From positions 1,178,001-1,242,000 of the forward strand of contig NZ_AP014648.1 in the NCBI RefSeq assembly GCF_000828475.1: a DNA stretch of 64,000 nucleotides. The letters run 5' to 3'. Below, piece by piece: positions 1 through 8,441 of the stretch. Both the position numbers and the translations under genes were made by a program. This stretch comes from Methyloceanibacter caenitepidi. Its GTDB lineage: Bacteria > Pseudomonadota > Alphaproteobacteria > Rhizobiales > Methyloligellaceae. Within the stretch, counting starts at the first letter, position 1. Each line of letters opens with the position of its first letter. The notes beneath the pieces are model-generated. The model saw only the letters and a program-made list of their open reading frames with translations. It was not told the origin of the DNA and did no database searches.

Positions 1-502
1 TTGTCAAGTAGTGGGCAAGCGATGTCCGGAGCGCCTCGTTACCGCGCGGGTCGCCATACGCACCGTCAAGGAACACCGGTGACTTCAAGGTTCTGCGAAA
101 TGCTCTGCCTAGTGCAGTAGTGGGGGCAATCCGGGGATCGGGCAAACCATCCGAAAGGCTCAGGCCTCGGCTATATTGCTTGGTAGCGTTGGGATGACCT
201 GTGGCAGTGGTGTCTGCCAGAGAGCGCTCGCGACCGAAGTCGGGCAAATCGTGCGCAACGAACGTGCCGCGAGAGGGCTCCGTTACAAGCCAACCCTGCA
301 TGGTGAGCTCGTGATAAGCGGCATCGACCGTGTTGCGGTTGAGCAGCAGACTCTTCGACAGCGCGCGGGTTCCGGGTAGGGGATCACCGGGCTTAAGCCG
401 CCCCCTCTCGATTTCAGCAATGATTGCACGAGAGAGTGCAAGAAAAATGGGTTCGCGTCCCTCTTGCTTCACCTCGATTGCTAGTGTCGCGCCTTTGCCC
501 AC
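1..502 (-). CDS. MocR/PdxR-like GntR-family regulator (5' part, runs off the window)
   Basis: Reading the minus strand from a GTG at 502 gives an uninterrupted frame to the window edge (167 codons). The N-terminal part is a winged-helix domain of the GntR type, with a recognition helix around LLNRNTVDAAYHEL and a wing ending SRGTFVAHD. After a linker comes GLPDPRIAP and then YGDPRGNEALR, the opening motifs of the aminotransferase-like domain of MocR/PdxR regulators, which usually bind PLP and run to about 450-500 aa, so two thirds is missing. The start is not certain: a GGAAGGGG lies about 9 nt upstream of the GTG, but another in-frame GTG lies further upstream. It is divergent from xoxF, so it may control that gene, but this is only a positional argument. 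Confidence 0.8.
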   Translation of the reverse strand, partial: MGKGATLAIEVKQEGREPIFLALSRAIIAEIERGRLKPGDPLPGTRALSKSLLLNRNTVDAAYHELTMQGWLVTEPSRGTFVAHDLPDFGRERSLADTTATGHPNATKQYSRGLSLSDGLPDPRIAPTTALGRAFRRTLKSPVFLDGAYGDPRGNEALRTSLAHYLT

Positions 503-728
503 TTGGTGCCGCCCCTTCCATCTGACTGACCGTCGCCGCACTAGTTGCCGGCTGAGGCATCTCTTGTGGCAGGCGAAGTCCAAGCCCGAGAATCAGCCGA
601 AGAACCGGCCTAGACAGTATATCGAATCCGGACCTGCAGGATAGGCCGGTTAAGAGATATCAAGAAGAGCCTGATGCCAAATGTTCCCGGCCAAGCTGGG
701 GCACTCAGGCAATTCAACTGGAGTGGCT

Positions 729-747
729 TTCGGTTCCGTGAACCGAA
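729..747. promoter_or_regulatory. Perfect 8-bp inverted repeat in the xoxF leader
   Basis: TTCGGTTC and GAACCGAA are perfect inverted arms separated by CGT, ending 19 nt before the xoxF ATG and just ahead of its AGGGAGGA ribosome binding site (753-760). It could be an operator or a 5'-leader hairpin limiting access to the RBS. The rest of 503-766 holds no gene I can support; it should contain both divergent promoters, but I see no convincing -35/-10 pair. Confidence 0.45.
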
Positions 748-766
748 TCGCTAGGGAGGAAAATCT

Positions 767-2656
767 ATGAGAATGAGTTTCGGTGTGCTTGCCGGCACCG
801 TCGTCGCATTGACGATGGGCATGTCTGGTCAGGCCTTTTCAATGAACTCCGACGAGGAGCAGCTGAAGCGTATGGCTGATCCCGACCAGTGGCCTGCCCC
901 TGGTCGTGACTTTGAGCTGACGCGCCACAGCACGCTCTCAGACATTACGACCGATAACGTCAACAAGCTCCAGATGTCTTGGGCCCAGGGCACGAACGCC
1001 CTTCGTGGTCACGAGGGTCAGCCGCTTGTGATCAAGGACGTTGGTGGCAAGACCATGCTGTTCATGATTTCGGGTTGCCCGTCCATGGCCAATTGTAACG
1101 TGGTCCAGGGTCTGGATCTTTCGGATCCCGACAATCCGAAGCAGGTTTGGTCCTACGTGAAGAAGACCGACCGTGACGAGTCGGCTGTGCCGCGCGCTTG
1201 CTGCGACACCGTCAACCGTGGCGGCTCCTATGCCGATGGCAAGTTCGTTTATGGCACTCTCGATGGTTTCGTGATTGCCTTGGACGGCCAGACCGGTAAG
1301 GAAGTTTGGGTCGTCAAGTACGCCTATCCCGAGAAGGGTGAGACCATCACGCCGGCTCCGTTGATCGCCGACAACAAGGTTATTATGGGCTTTGGTGGTA
1401 ATGAGTTCGCCGCTCGTGGCCGCGTTGCCGCCTTCAATCTGGCGGACGGTTCCGAGGCTTGGGTGTGCCACAGCACGGGTTCCGACAAGGACGTGTGCCT
1501 AACGCCTGAAACCAACAAGGCCAACCCCCATTTTGGCCAGGCTGGTGAGGATCTTGGTATCAAGACCTTCCCCGGTGAGGACTACAAGATTGGTGGTGGT
1601 GCTGCTTGGGGCTATGTCTCCTATGACCCCGAGCTGAAGCTGGTCTACTACTCGACCGGTAACCCCGGCCTGTGGAGCCCGTCCTATCGTTGCCCCGATA
1701 AGACCCATGAGGAGTGCAACACTGGTGCGTTCGACAACAAGTGGTCGATGACGATCTTCGCTCGCAAGGCCGACAACGGCGACGCTGTCTGGGCCTATCA
1801 GATGACTCCGTTTGACCAGTGGGACTATGACGGCATCAACGAGAACATTCTTACCGACATGGACATCGACGGTAAGAAGGTGAAGGCTCTCACCCACTTC
1901 GATCGTAACGGCTTTGCTTATGTGCTCGACCGTACCGACGGTACCCTTCTGCGCGCCACGAAGTACGTGACGACGGACTGGGCCGAGAAGGTCGACATGA
2001 AGACTGGCCGTCCGATCAAGGTGCGTGACCATTCGCCGCTCGAAGTTGGCCGCAACGTCTCGACTTGCCCGTCCGCGATGGGTGGTAAGGATCACCAGCC
2101 TGGTTCGGTTGATCCGAAGGAGCCGAACATCTTCTACATGCCCACCAACAACTGGTGCATGGAGCTGGAGCCCCAGGAGCGCACGCACACGAACCAGGGC
2201 ACGGTCTACGTGTTCGCGAACGTGTACATGTATCCTGAGAAGCAGGGCACGACCGGCAAGATCAAGAAGTACGACGTCCTGACGGGTAAGACGCTCTGGG
2301 AGATCCCGGATCCGTATCCGAACTGGGCCGGTACGATGGTCACTGACGGTGGTCTGATGTTCTACGGTTCGCTGGGCGGTGACTTCCGCGCTGTCGACCG
2401 TAAGTCCGGCAAGGTTCTTTGGAGCCGCAAGCTGGGCTCGGGCATCATCGCCAATCCCATCACCTACAAGGTTGGCGGTAAGCAGTATGTCGGCGTGTAC
2501 TCCGGCATTGGCGGCTGGATCGGTCTTCCGGTTACCGCTGGTCTGGACCTGAACGATAAGTTCGGCGCCATCGGTGCCACGGCTATGACTAAGGCTGCTG
2601 GCCTGAATCATATCCCGCAGGGCGGTACGCTGAACGTCTTCCGTCTCTACGAGTAG
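767..2656 (+). CDS. xoxF: PQQ-dependent methanol/alcohol dehydrogenase, lanthanide (Xox) type
   Basis: Periplasmic quinoprotein oxidising methanol or a related alcohol to aldehyde and passing electrons to a c-type cytochrome. The 629-aa product starts with a signal peptide (cleavage probably near residue 25, after AFS). It shows the adjacent cysteine pair of methanol dehydrogenases (C145-C146) and the metal/PQQ ligands E213, N299 and D353. Two residues after D353 is D355 (WDYDG). That second Asp marks lanthanide-dependent XoxF; calcium MxaF has Ala there. A strong AGGGAGGA RBS precedes the ATG. Codon choice favours GGT, CGT and GCT more than neighbouring genes, suggesting high expression. No cytochrome (xoxG) or xoxJ gene is adjacent. 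The XoxF clade cannot be assigned by eye. Confidence 0.9.
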   Translation: MRMSFGVLAGTVVALTMGMSGQAFSMNSDEEQLKRMADPDQWPAPGRDFELTRHSTLSDITTDNVNKLQMSWAQGTNALRGHEGQPLVIKDVGGKTMLFMISGCPSMANCNVVQGLDLSDPDNPKQVWSYVKKTDRDESAVPRACCDTVNRGGSYADGKFVYGTLDGFVIALDGQTGKEVWVVKYAYPEKGETITPAPLIADNKVIMGFGGNEFAARGRVAAFNLADGSEAWVCHSTGSDKDVCLTPETNKANPHFGQAGEDLGIKTFPGEDYKIGGGAAWGYVSYDPELKLVYYSTGNPGLWSPSYRCPDKTHEECNTGAFDNKWSMTIFARKADNGDAVWAYQMTPFDQWDYDGINENILTDMDIDGKKVKALTHFDRNGFAYVLDRTDGTLLRATKYVTTDWAEKVDMKTGRPIKVRDHSPLEVGRNVSTCPSAMGGKDHQPGSVDPKEPNIFYMPTNNWCMELEPQERTHTNQGTVYVFANVYMYPEKQGTTGKIKKYDVLTGKTLWEIPDPYPNWAGTMVTDGGLMFYGSLGGDFRAVDRKSGKVLWSRKLGSGIIANPITYKVGGKQYVGVYSGIGGWIGLPVTAGLDLNDKFGAIGATAMTKAAGLNHIPQGGTLNVFRLYE

Positions 2657-2664
2657 AGTCTCCA

Positions 2665-2744
2665 CCAGTCGTGCTCGATGTTCACGAGGCGTCGAGCACA
2701 ACTGGCTCCCTAGCGCCCGGTGCCGGAAGGCATCCGGGCGCTAG
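2665..2744 (+). terminator. Two tandem hairpins downstream of xoxF
   Basis: Hairpin one (2665-2705) pairs GTGCTCGA (2671-2678) with TCGAGCAC (2692-2699) and extends with CCAGT/ACTGG. Hairpin two pairs CTAGCGCCCGG (2710-2720) with CCGGGCGCTAG (2734-2744), with an inner TGCC/GGCA stem. No clean T-tract follows, so they could be terminators, 3'-end stabilisers of an abundant mRNA, or both. Confidence 0.6.
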
Positions 2745-2773
2745 TTGGTGCCTGGACCGTTGGCACTGATAAG

Positions 2774-2785
2774 ATTGGTACCAAT
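2774..2785. promoter_or_regulatory. Palindrome upstream of the vWA gene
   Basis: ATTGGTACCAAT is a perfect 12-bp palindrome, flanked by TGGCA (2761-2765) and TGCCA (2786-2790), which are also complementary. It lies about 50 nt before the vWA start and is a possible operator. No matching regulator is known from the sequence. Confidence 0.3.
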
Positions 2786-2832
2786 TGCCAACGAGCTAGC
2801 CAACAGGTTGTACGACTGAGAGGTGCCACTCG

Positions 2833-3648
2833 GTGAGAATCAGCAGTATGCATCATGAAGCAGCTGGCCTGCAGAGGAACGGGGCTGCTTCACTCTACCG
2901 ATCAGTGTCAGCCTTTGCCTTGGTCATGCTGATTTCGATCCTGTCCCAAACGACTACAGTGTGTGCACAGGACGAGCGCCATGTTCCGTGTACAGAGGAC
3001 GTGGTCCTTGTGTTCGATGCCTCTGGTTCCATGTCGGGTAATGGCTGGGGATACGGCAGCGAAAGTGCTCACACGGTTAGCCGCATAGATCGGGTGAGGT
3101 CTGCGCTCGAAAAAGTCTTGCCGAATGTCACCCGTTTCCGCCGCGTGGGCCTAGTGACCTACGGGCCAACACGGACTTCGGGGCTGCCAAACCAGTGCAA
3201 CAACATAGAGGCGAGCTTGGCGCCAACCGCAGATGCCGACGAACAAATTTTGACAATTGTTAGGGGCCTGGTGCCCGCTGGTGGCACACCATTGACGCGA
3301 GCCGTCGAGGAAGCCGCTTACCTGCTCGATTATCGCAACAATCCCGGCGTCATCGTCGTGCTAACGGATGGGGAAGATACGTGCGGTGGGTCCCCCTGCG
3401 ACGTGGGCAAGGCACTCCACGCTGATGCTGAGCAGCTGACGGTTCATGTCATTAGTTTGCGCGTGAGGGGATTGTCTTGGACGGGAGAGGCAAGCATCGT
3501 CCAGACGCGGTGTTTGGCTGAACAAAATGCCGGTCTGTATCTCTCTCCGGAGAGTACTGAGGAGCTGGTTGAAGCGCTTGAGAAGACATTGAGCTGCCTC
3601 AATGTAAGTAGTGTCAGCAGCCGCAACGGGTTCACCGCCAATCACTAA
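2833..3648 (+). CDS. Secreted von Willebrand factor A domain protein
   Basis: A 271-aa protein with a long N-terminal leader whose hydrophobic stretch (about residues 25-41) ends in a signal-peptidase-like VCA-QDE site near residue 45. The vWA fold follows: the MIDAS motif DASGSMS begins at residue 62, a GGTPLTR segment supplies the threonine, and VVLTDGEDTCGG gives the last MIDAS loop. All five MIDAS positions look intact, so metal-dependent binding to a protein partner is expected. Cysteines flank the domain, consistent with the periplasm. The start is a GTG with GAGAGG upstream; an ATG at 2848 is an alternative. Soluble vWA proteins occur in methanol dehydrogenase (mxa) clusters, so a link to xoxF is possible but unproven. 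A hairpin without a T-tract (3650-3671) follows. Confidence 0.75.
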   Translation: MRISSMHHEAAGLQRNGAASLYRSVSAFALVMLISILSQTTTVCAQDERHVPCTEDVVLVFDASGSMSGNGWGYGSESAHTVSRIDRVRSALEKVLPNVTRFRRVGLVTYGPTRTSGLPNQCNNIEASLAPTADADEQILTIVRGLVPAGGTPLTRAVEEAAYLLDYRNNPGVIVVLTDGEDTCGGSPCDVGKALHADAEQLTVHVISLRVRGLSWTGEASIVQTRCLAEQNAGLYLSPESTEELVEALEKTLSCLNVSSVSSRNGFTANH

Positions 3649-3699
3649 GCGGGCTTGTCGTGCAAAGCCCGAGAGCGGAGATGCGGATAGAGACTTCAA

Positions 3700-4524
3700 G
3701 TGGGAGCCGTCGAGGTTGGAAACGTGATTGACCGCAATTGTTCAGAACGCAGTGCGATAGCCGATGGAGCGATATCTGAAGAACACTCATCGGCCGCGAA
3801 TGGAAAGAGGGAGATAATCGCGCAGGAACTTGCGCGAGACGGAGTTTCATTCCGAACCGGCAATGAGATGCGCTCGATATTGGGCACCGAGATCCTGAAT
3901 GCGTGGTCGGCATTCGCCGCAAGCTGGGATGACCTCGGCATGGATTCATACATGGCTGACGGTGGCCGCTATAGGCGTCGGCGGTTTGCCGTATTCACCG
4001 CCAAGGATGGGTTTGTCCAACGCGCCACCCACCAGCCGCACTACCAAAGTCGCGACTACAACCCCGTGAATGGCGGCTTAGAACGCTGGTTCCTGCCGAT
4101 GGAAACCGCCACGGTTGAGAACCACTTTGCACGGAGACTACTTGGCTGCTGCACCATGCTTTTTGACTTATATGCCGGGCAGGAAGATTTGAGCTCCCGC
4201 TGGCATATCGAAATGCATCAGTTTCGCATTGAGGCGACTGCAACCGAGACAGGATCGCCAACGCCGGAGGGGGCCCATCGTGACGGTGTCGATTTCGTAA
4301 GCGTCATGCTGATCGACCGGATCAACGTCTCCAGCGGCGTAACGCAGATCTACGATCCGTCTGGCAAACCATTGGGAGAGTTTACCTTGACCAATCCGCT
4401 TGACACAGTGTTTCTGGACGACCGTCGTGTCTTTCATGGTGTTACCCCGATCAGGCCGCTGGACCCGACAATGAAGACCTTCCGCGATGTCTTGGTGCTG
4501 ACGTACCGTCGGATTTGCAACTAG
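3700..4524 (+). CDS. 2OG-Fe(II) dioxygenase-like protein (BsmA/PF10014 type)
   Basis: The 274-aa product matches the 2OG-Fe dioxygenase family that includes amino-acid hydroxylases. The conserved HQFRIEA block is followed by TPEGAHRDGVDF, giving the His and Asp ligands of the iron triad, and VFHGVTPI supplies the distal His. The NVSSGVTQIYD segment between them is also typical. These proteins are cytoplasmic and hydroxylate free amino acids or related small substrates; the substrate here is unknown. The start is a GTG at 3700; a GTG at 3724 is an alternative. A truncated relative of its N-terminal third sits at 14686-14890, sharing a DG-SFRT--MRS core, so the genome has carried at least two copies. 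Confidence 0.75.
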   Translation: MGAVEVGNVIDRNCSERSAIADGAISEEHSSAANGKREIIAQELARDGVSFRTGNEMRSILGTEILNAWSAFAASWDDLGMDSYMADGGRYRRRRFAVFTAKDGFVQRATHQPHYQSRDYNPVNGGLERWFLPMETATVENHFARRLLGCCTMLFDLYAGQEDLSSRWHIEMHQFRIEATATETGSPTPEGAHRDGVDFVSVMLIDRINVSSGVTQIYDPSGKPLGEFTLTNPLDTVFLDDRRVFHGVTPIRPLDPTMKTFRDVLVLTYRRICN

Positions 4525-4624
4525 TCTCCCACCATCCGACCGCGGAGTCGATTTTGTCTTGGCCGCCCGTTCCGCCTCTTGTCTAACACCACCGACACCG
4601 CTCATTGCGTATTCACGTCAGCCG

Positions 4625-5134
4625 CTACTGAGCCAAATGCTCTAGCGAAAAGAGGTGCTGGGTCTTCGCCAGCGGTGCATGGCATGAACGGCAGGTGTTT
4701 AGATCTTTGTTGAGACGTTCGCCATCGGAAGCGAATATCGCAAAGTCCCAATCATCGTTTTGCAGCTCCTCGGGAAATTTTTCGCCCCATCCCTCGCCTT
4801 TCTCCATCACTGCAACGGCGGCCAACTTGTCACGCACTCGGCGCCCGAGAGAGCTGGTCACGACATTACCGTCATCGTCCTTCTTGGCCTTATATACCTC
4901 GCCCACAATGACCGACCCAACGGGGAGCTCACGCCCTTGTTTCGCGGCCTCAATCGCCACATCGTTCGCAAACAGGCGAATGATTTGATCGGGGTTCTGC
5001 ACCCGATCGAGACTCAGATAGTTCTCGAACTGCGTTTTGTAGTCCCTAGGAAACGAAATTCGCTCTTCATCGGCGCTTGCCATGCCTGCTGCTAGCACAA
5101 GTCCGAGCGCGAACGCGTAGCCCTTGCGTGTCAT
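4625..5134 (-). CDS. Cytochrome P460-like periplasmic c-type cytochrome
   Basis: A 169-aa exported protein (signal peptide to about ASA, residue 21) with one C-terminal heme c motif, CRSCH, about 20 residues from the end. The N-terminal ISFPRDYKT and the later GEGWGEKFP and WDFAIFASDG segments resemble the cytochrome P460/cytochrome c'-beta family, whose members bind NO or oxidise hydroxylamine. The crosslinking lysine of true P460 enzymes cannot be identified by eye, so it may instead be a c'-beta NO-binding protein. It is divergent from an nsrR gene over a 23-bp dyad, which fits NO detoxification. Confidence 0.65.
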   Translation of the reverse strand: MTRKGYAFALGLVLAAGMASADEERISFPRDYKTQFENYLSLDRVQNPDQIIRLFANDVAIEAAKQGRELPVGSVIVGEVYKAKKDDDGNVVTSSLGRRVRDKLAAVAVMEKGEGWGEKFPEELQNDDWDFAIFASDGERLNKDLNTCRSCHAPLAKTQHLFSLEHLAQ

Positions 5135-5179
5135 GAATACCTCCCCATCTCGATCGCCCCGCAGTTGCTCTGCGGTAAT

Positions 5180-5202
5180 AATAGGTATCTATCATACTTA
5201 TT
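5180..5202. promoter_or_regulatory. Candidate NsrR operator between P460 and nsrR-1
   Basis: AATAGGTAT and ATACTTATT form inverted arms (8 of 9 complementary) around a 5-nt centre. The total of 23 bp equals the boxes beside the second nsrR (18340-18362, 18380-18402), although the half-site sequence differs. The position between two divergent NO-related genes supports an operator role. Confidence 0.45.
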
Positions 5203-5284
5203 TTAGTGCTAAGCATTCAAGGACGTTCTGGAGGGTCAGACTTCGCATTCTGACGAGGAACTTTTCCTATGAATGGAGCGGCCA

Positions 5285-5734
5285 ATGAGACTTACCCGAC
5301 ATTCTGACTATTCTCTGCGTGTGCTGATGTACCTGGCAGCGTTTCCCGACCGACTGGCGACGGCTGAGCAGATCGCAGCTGCGTACGATATCTCGCACCA
5401 TCACATCATGAAGGTCGTTCAACGGCTCGCGCGGCTGGGTCTTATCGAGACGCTACGGGGACGTAACGGCGGTATTCGGCTGGCTCAGCCGCCCGAGAAA
5501 ATCACCATCGGTGAGGTTGTTCGAGCGACGGAGGAGGACTTCGATCTTGTGGAGTGCTTCAGAACGAAGACCGCGTGCTGCATCACGCCGGTTTGCCGTC
5601 TACAAACTGCGCTGCGTGATGCGCTGGGAGCGTATCTGGGAGTTCTCGATGAGTGGACGCTGGACGAGTTGACGATCAGTTCGAGCGGTCTTGCAGATTC
5701 TCTCCGGCAGCACCTTGCCGTCAGTCCAGGTTGA
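5285..5734 (+). CDS. nsrR: Rrf2-family NO sensor, NsrR-like (copy 1)
   Basis: A 149-aa winged-helix repressor. The start at 5285 (MRLTRHSDYSLR) is preferred over the ATG at 5273 because GGAG at 5275-5278 gives normal spacing. The DNA-binding helix falls around residues 25-50, followed by a GRNGG wing. Cluster ligands match NsrR: D8, C91, C98 or C99, and C104, enough for a [4Fe-4S] cluster that is lost on NO binding, which relieves repression. It diverges from the P460-like gene and probably represses it and itself. A second NsrR-like gene lies at 18426. Confidence 0.8.
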   Translation: MRLTRHSDYSLRVLMYLAAFPDRLATAEQIAAAYDISHHHIMKVVQRLARLGLIETLRGRNGGIRLAQPPEKITIGEVVRATEEDFDLVECFRTKTACCITPVCRLQTALRDALGAYLGVLDEWTLDELTISSSGLADSLRQHLAVSPG

Positions 5735-5873
5735 TCTCAATGCATGTCCTGCGCAGCGGATTGATGGCTGCGGCATTGGCCGACAACGCCTGTTGAGTGC
5801 GTTCCGTCTCGGCGCCGTACAAGGGCACGGGCGAGCTGTCAAATACTGAGGGGAACTAGTCATTTTTCAGCTA

Positions 5874-6293
5874 GTGGACATCGCAGAGAGGTTACTCTCG
5901 GAGACATCCGAGGCCATTCTGTATGCAGATCAAGATGGCGTTATCCGGCTGTGGAACGGTGGCTGCGAGCGCATGTTCGGCTTCGCAGAGCGGGAAGCTG
6001 TTGGTCGGCCGCTCGACATCATAATCCCCACCAACCTGCGGGCACGTCATCGGCAAGGCTACTCAAACACAGTGCGGACCGGCGTCACGCGCTACGCTGC
6101 GGGAGCATTGCTGTCCGTGCCTGCCATAAGGAAGGACGGGGCGCGTATTTCGATTGAGTTCTCTATTACCCCATTTCGGAGTGCTGAGGGAAAGATTGTT
6201 GGTATGGCAGCTATCATCCGTGACGTTTCTGAGCGGTTTGCCGAGATCAAGAGACTCAAAAGGCAGCTTGTCAACTCAACAGCACCTGATTGA
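5874..6293 (+). CDS. Single PAS-domain protein
   Basis: A 139-aa soluble protein that is almost entirely one PAS domain: ILYADQDGVIRLWN at the start, the FGFAEREAVGRP helix, and a C-terminal AAIIRDVSERF followed by a short charged helix. There is no kinase, GGDEF or DNA-binding output, so it may act as a free sensor or adaptor. The cofactor (heme, flavin or none) cannot be told from sequence. The start is GTG with a weak RBS. It follows nsrR-1 after about 140 nt, so an NO or redox role is possible. Confidence 0.7.
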   Translation: MDIAERLLSETSEAILYADQDGVIRLWNGGCERMFGFAEREAVGRPLDIIIPTNLRARHRQGYSNTVRTGVTRYAAGALLSVPAIRKDGARISIEFSITPFRSAEGKIVGMAAIIRDVSERFAEIKRLKRQLVNSTAPD

Positions 6294-6646
6294 ACGAAGG
6301 GCGCAAAACGCATGGAGCGCGGGTTCTGGAATATCTTGGTGCCAGCGGACGGGCCGCAGGTCGAGCCCGATAGTGCCCGGAGTCGCCTCGATCGCAGTGT
6401 GGTCACTAGTTTGAACGGAGAGGGACACTGGTTGGTAGGCACTCATGTGCTGGAACGGATTGTCACCAAGATGTGGTGGTTAGTCTTCTAGGTCCGATCG
6501 AAGGTCTCGCTCTGCAGCGCTACGTCTTAGGCCGCCCGGGCCTAGTCATCGAACTTCACTTTCGATGCTGCGGGCACCGAATCGCCAGTTGAAGTAAGTG
6601 AAGTGTTGGCTTGGCGCCACAACTGGGCCCGGCCCGCCGAGAGCCG
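6294..6646. other. Intergenic stretch with no supported gene
   Basis: About 350 bases between the PAS gene and the convergent LysR gene. The frames here are short, lack good RBSs and show no family motif. I see no clear terminator. Confidence 0.5.
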
Positions 6647-7492
6647 CTAGCCCGCGACGACACTCCTCAGTCCTTGAAGGGCGATCTGCAGCAGTTCGCC
6701 CTCGGTTTGCGCCGAACAGACAGCGTAGACTGGATAGGAGATGCTGGGCGCTCCGGGAACAAGGTGGAGCTTTCCGGATTCGAGATGCGGCGTCACAAGC
6801 CGCTGGCGGAAATATCCGCAGCCTCCTCCCTCGAGAATGTAGTTCAACCCAAGAAGACCGACGCCTCCGATGACCAGCCCGGGATTGCCGATTTCAGGGA
6901 AGGCCATGGCATGGTGGCTCGCGAACTCTGCGCCCCAGTCGACATAGACATAGTTCTCGGGCGGAAAAGCCGTCATGTCTGGATCTGTCGTTACGAGAAC
7001 GAGTTTTTCTTCCAGGAGGAGTTCGACACGAACACCCGGTCGGTTTTGCGGTGCGTACAAGATGGCGAGATCGAGTACGCCATTGGTGACCTGTTCCATT
7101 AGCGACTCCGGCAGACCCACCTGTACGCGAAGCGCAATTTCCGGTGCCGTTTTGCGCATCCAGTGCAGCCACTCCAGCATCCATGGGTGCCACAAGATCA
7201 ACTCTCCGCCAACGGCGAGTACGGCGCGGTGTCCCGGCGGAACCGCGACCTGATGACGAGCACGCTCCCACAGTTGAACGAAGGTGGGCGCATAACGCAG
7301 AAACTGCTCGCCGGCGGGCGTGAGTGAGGCTCCGCTCTTATTGCGGACGAAGAGTGTCCTCCCGAGCTTCTCTTCGAGTGAGCGGATGCGAGCGCTGACT
7401 GTTGTCTGGCTGACGTTAAGCTGCTCGGCGGCGCGGATGAAGCTTTGAGTCCTCACAATCGTAAGGAACGTTCTCGCCAGTTCGATGTCCAT
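6647..7492 (-). CDS. LysR-family transcriptional regulator
   Basis: A 281-aa regulator with the canonical N-terminal winged helix (residues 1-60: FIRAAEQLNVSQTTVSARI, then LEEKLGRTLFVR) and a periplasmic-binding-protein-like effector domain from about residue 90. It is slightly shorter than the usual 295-310 aa but complete. It is divergent from the formyl-THF cyclo-ligase gene at 7581, so control of that neighbour is plausible. The effector is unknown. Confidence 0.85.
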   Translation of the reverse strand: MDIELARTFLTIVRTQSFIRAAEQLNVSQTTVSARIRSLEEKLGRTLFVRNKSGASLTPAGEQFLRYAPTFVQLWERARHQVAVPPGHRAVLAVGGELILWHPWMLEWLHWMRKTAPEIALRVQVGLPESLMEQVTNGVLDLAILYAPQNRPGVRVELLLEEKLVLVTTDPDMTAFPPENYVYVDWGAEFASHHAMAFPEIGNPGLVIGGVGLLGLNYILEGGGCGYFRQRLVTPHLESGKLHLVPGAPSISYPVYAVCSAQTEGELLQIALQGLRSVVAG

Positions 7493-7580
7493 TGTCGAAG
7501 GGAACTCCTATTGAGCAAAATTTCTGCAGCAAAGCACCGATTATATTCGTTTGTATTGCGGAAAAAAGTATTGTCATTAA

Positions 7581-8270
7581 GTGGTTCGACAATGGGAGGC
7601 CGGTGCCGACCGGTTCAAAATGATGTTCCACAGCCGACTGTCCTCGTCCCCGTGCTACTCAGATGTGATCGGAGACAATGTTGTTCCGGCTCATGCGCCG
7701 GAGGACCTACAGCGTTGGCGGAGGATTCACCGCGACCGGCTGATTGGCGAGCGGCTGGATGTTAGCCTAGCTGTTCGGGACCTCTATGCGCGGCAGATAA
7801 CCGAGAAGCTCAATCAGTTTTTCCCCAATCTCGCGAAACTGCTCGTGAGCGGCTATTGGCCTTGCAACGGCGAGCCGGACCTCCGACCATGGCTGAGTTC
7901 CGTTAGGCTGAGATGCGGTCACGTCGCTCTTCCGGTGATCGCCAAAAAGCACGCGCCTTTACAGTTTCGACTTTGGTGGCCTGGCGCTCCGATGGAACGC
8001 GGCATTTGGAACATTCCTCATCCAGAAAAATGTATCGAGGTTAACCCCGATATCGTCGTCGTGCCGCTTGTCGGGTTCGATAACGCAGGCTACCGGCTTG
8101 GCTACGGTGGCGGCTATTTCGATCGCACCCTCGCTGCGGCCCCAAACAGGCCGCGCATTGTCGGCGTGGGGTACGAGCAATCCCGCCTTGAGACCATCCA
8201 CCCTCAGTCACACGACATTCCTATGGACTTCATCGTTACGGAATGTCGGGTCCGCGAATTCAATCGGTAA
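7581..8270 (+). CDS. 5-formyltetrahydrofolate cyclo-ligase
   Basis: ATP-dependent conversion of 5-formyl-THF to 5,10-methenyl-THF, cytoplasmic. The diagnostic C-terminal block VPLVGFD--GYRLGYGGGYFDR is present at about residues 157-180, and the length (229 aa) is close to the family's. The start is uncertain: GTG at 7581 is the longest, but tandem ATGs at 7620/7623 fit the family length better. The N-terminal ATP-binding region is divergent from the textbook pattern. The enzyme fits one-carbon metabolism in a methylotroph, where 5-formyl-THF accumulates as a side product of serine hydroxymethyltransferase. Confidence 0.82.
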   Translation: MVRQWEAGADRFKMMFHSRLSSSPCYSDVIGDNVVPAHAPEDLQRWRRIHRDRLIGERLDVSLAVRDLYARQITEKLNQFFPNLAKLLVSGYWPCNGEPDLRPWLSSVRLRCGHVALPVIAKKHAPLQFRLWWPGAPMERGIWNIPHPEKCIEVNPDIVVVPLVGFDNAGYRLGYGGGYFDRTLAAAPNRPRIVGVGYEQSRLETIHPQSHDIPMDFIVTECRVREFNR

Positions 8271-8441
8271 GTGCAGCCAGGATGACCTCTGCACAAAAAG
8301 CAATATTTTTGCTTTGAAGTACGAATTAAATTCGCTTGCCGGAGGCTAATTGCTGGCGCCAAGCTGCGCAAGACATTCCCGGCGCGGCACACGAGTGGCC
8401 CGCAGTCGCATCCGCTTGCGAACCGACTTTAGACAGACGAG

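Noticed and set aside
176..644. Plus-strand open frames left of xoxF
   Set aside because: They are shadows of the MocR-like gene on the opposite strand, which reads cleanly through the same bases.
767..2656. Call as calcium-dependent MxaF
   Set aside because: The second Asp in WDYDG is the lanthanide-enzyme marker, and no mxa genes are nearby.
1499..2701. 400-codon open frame antisense to xoxF
   Set aside because: It lies opposite a conserved, codon-biased gene and its Arg/Val/Leu-rich translation has no motif. It is a by-product of GC-rich codons.
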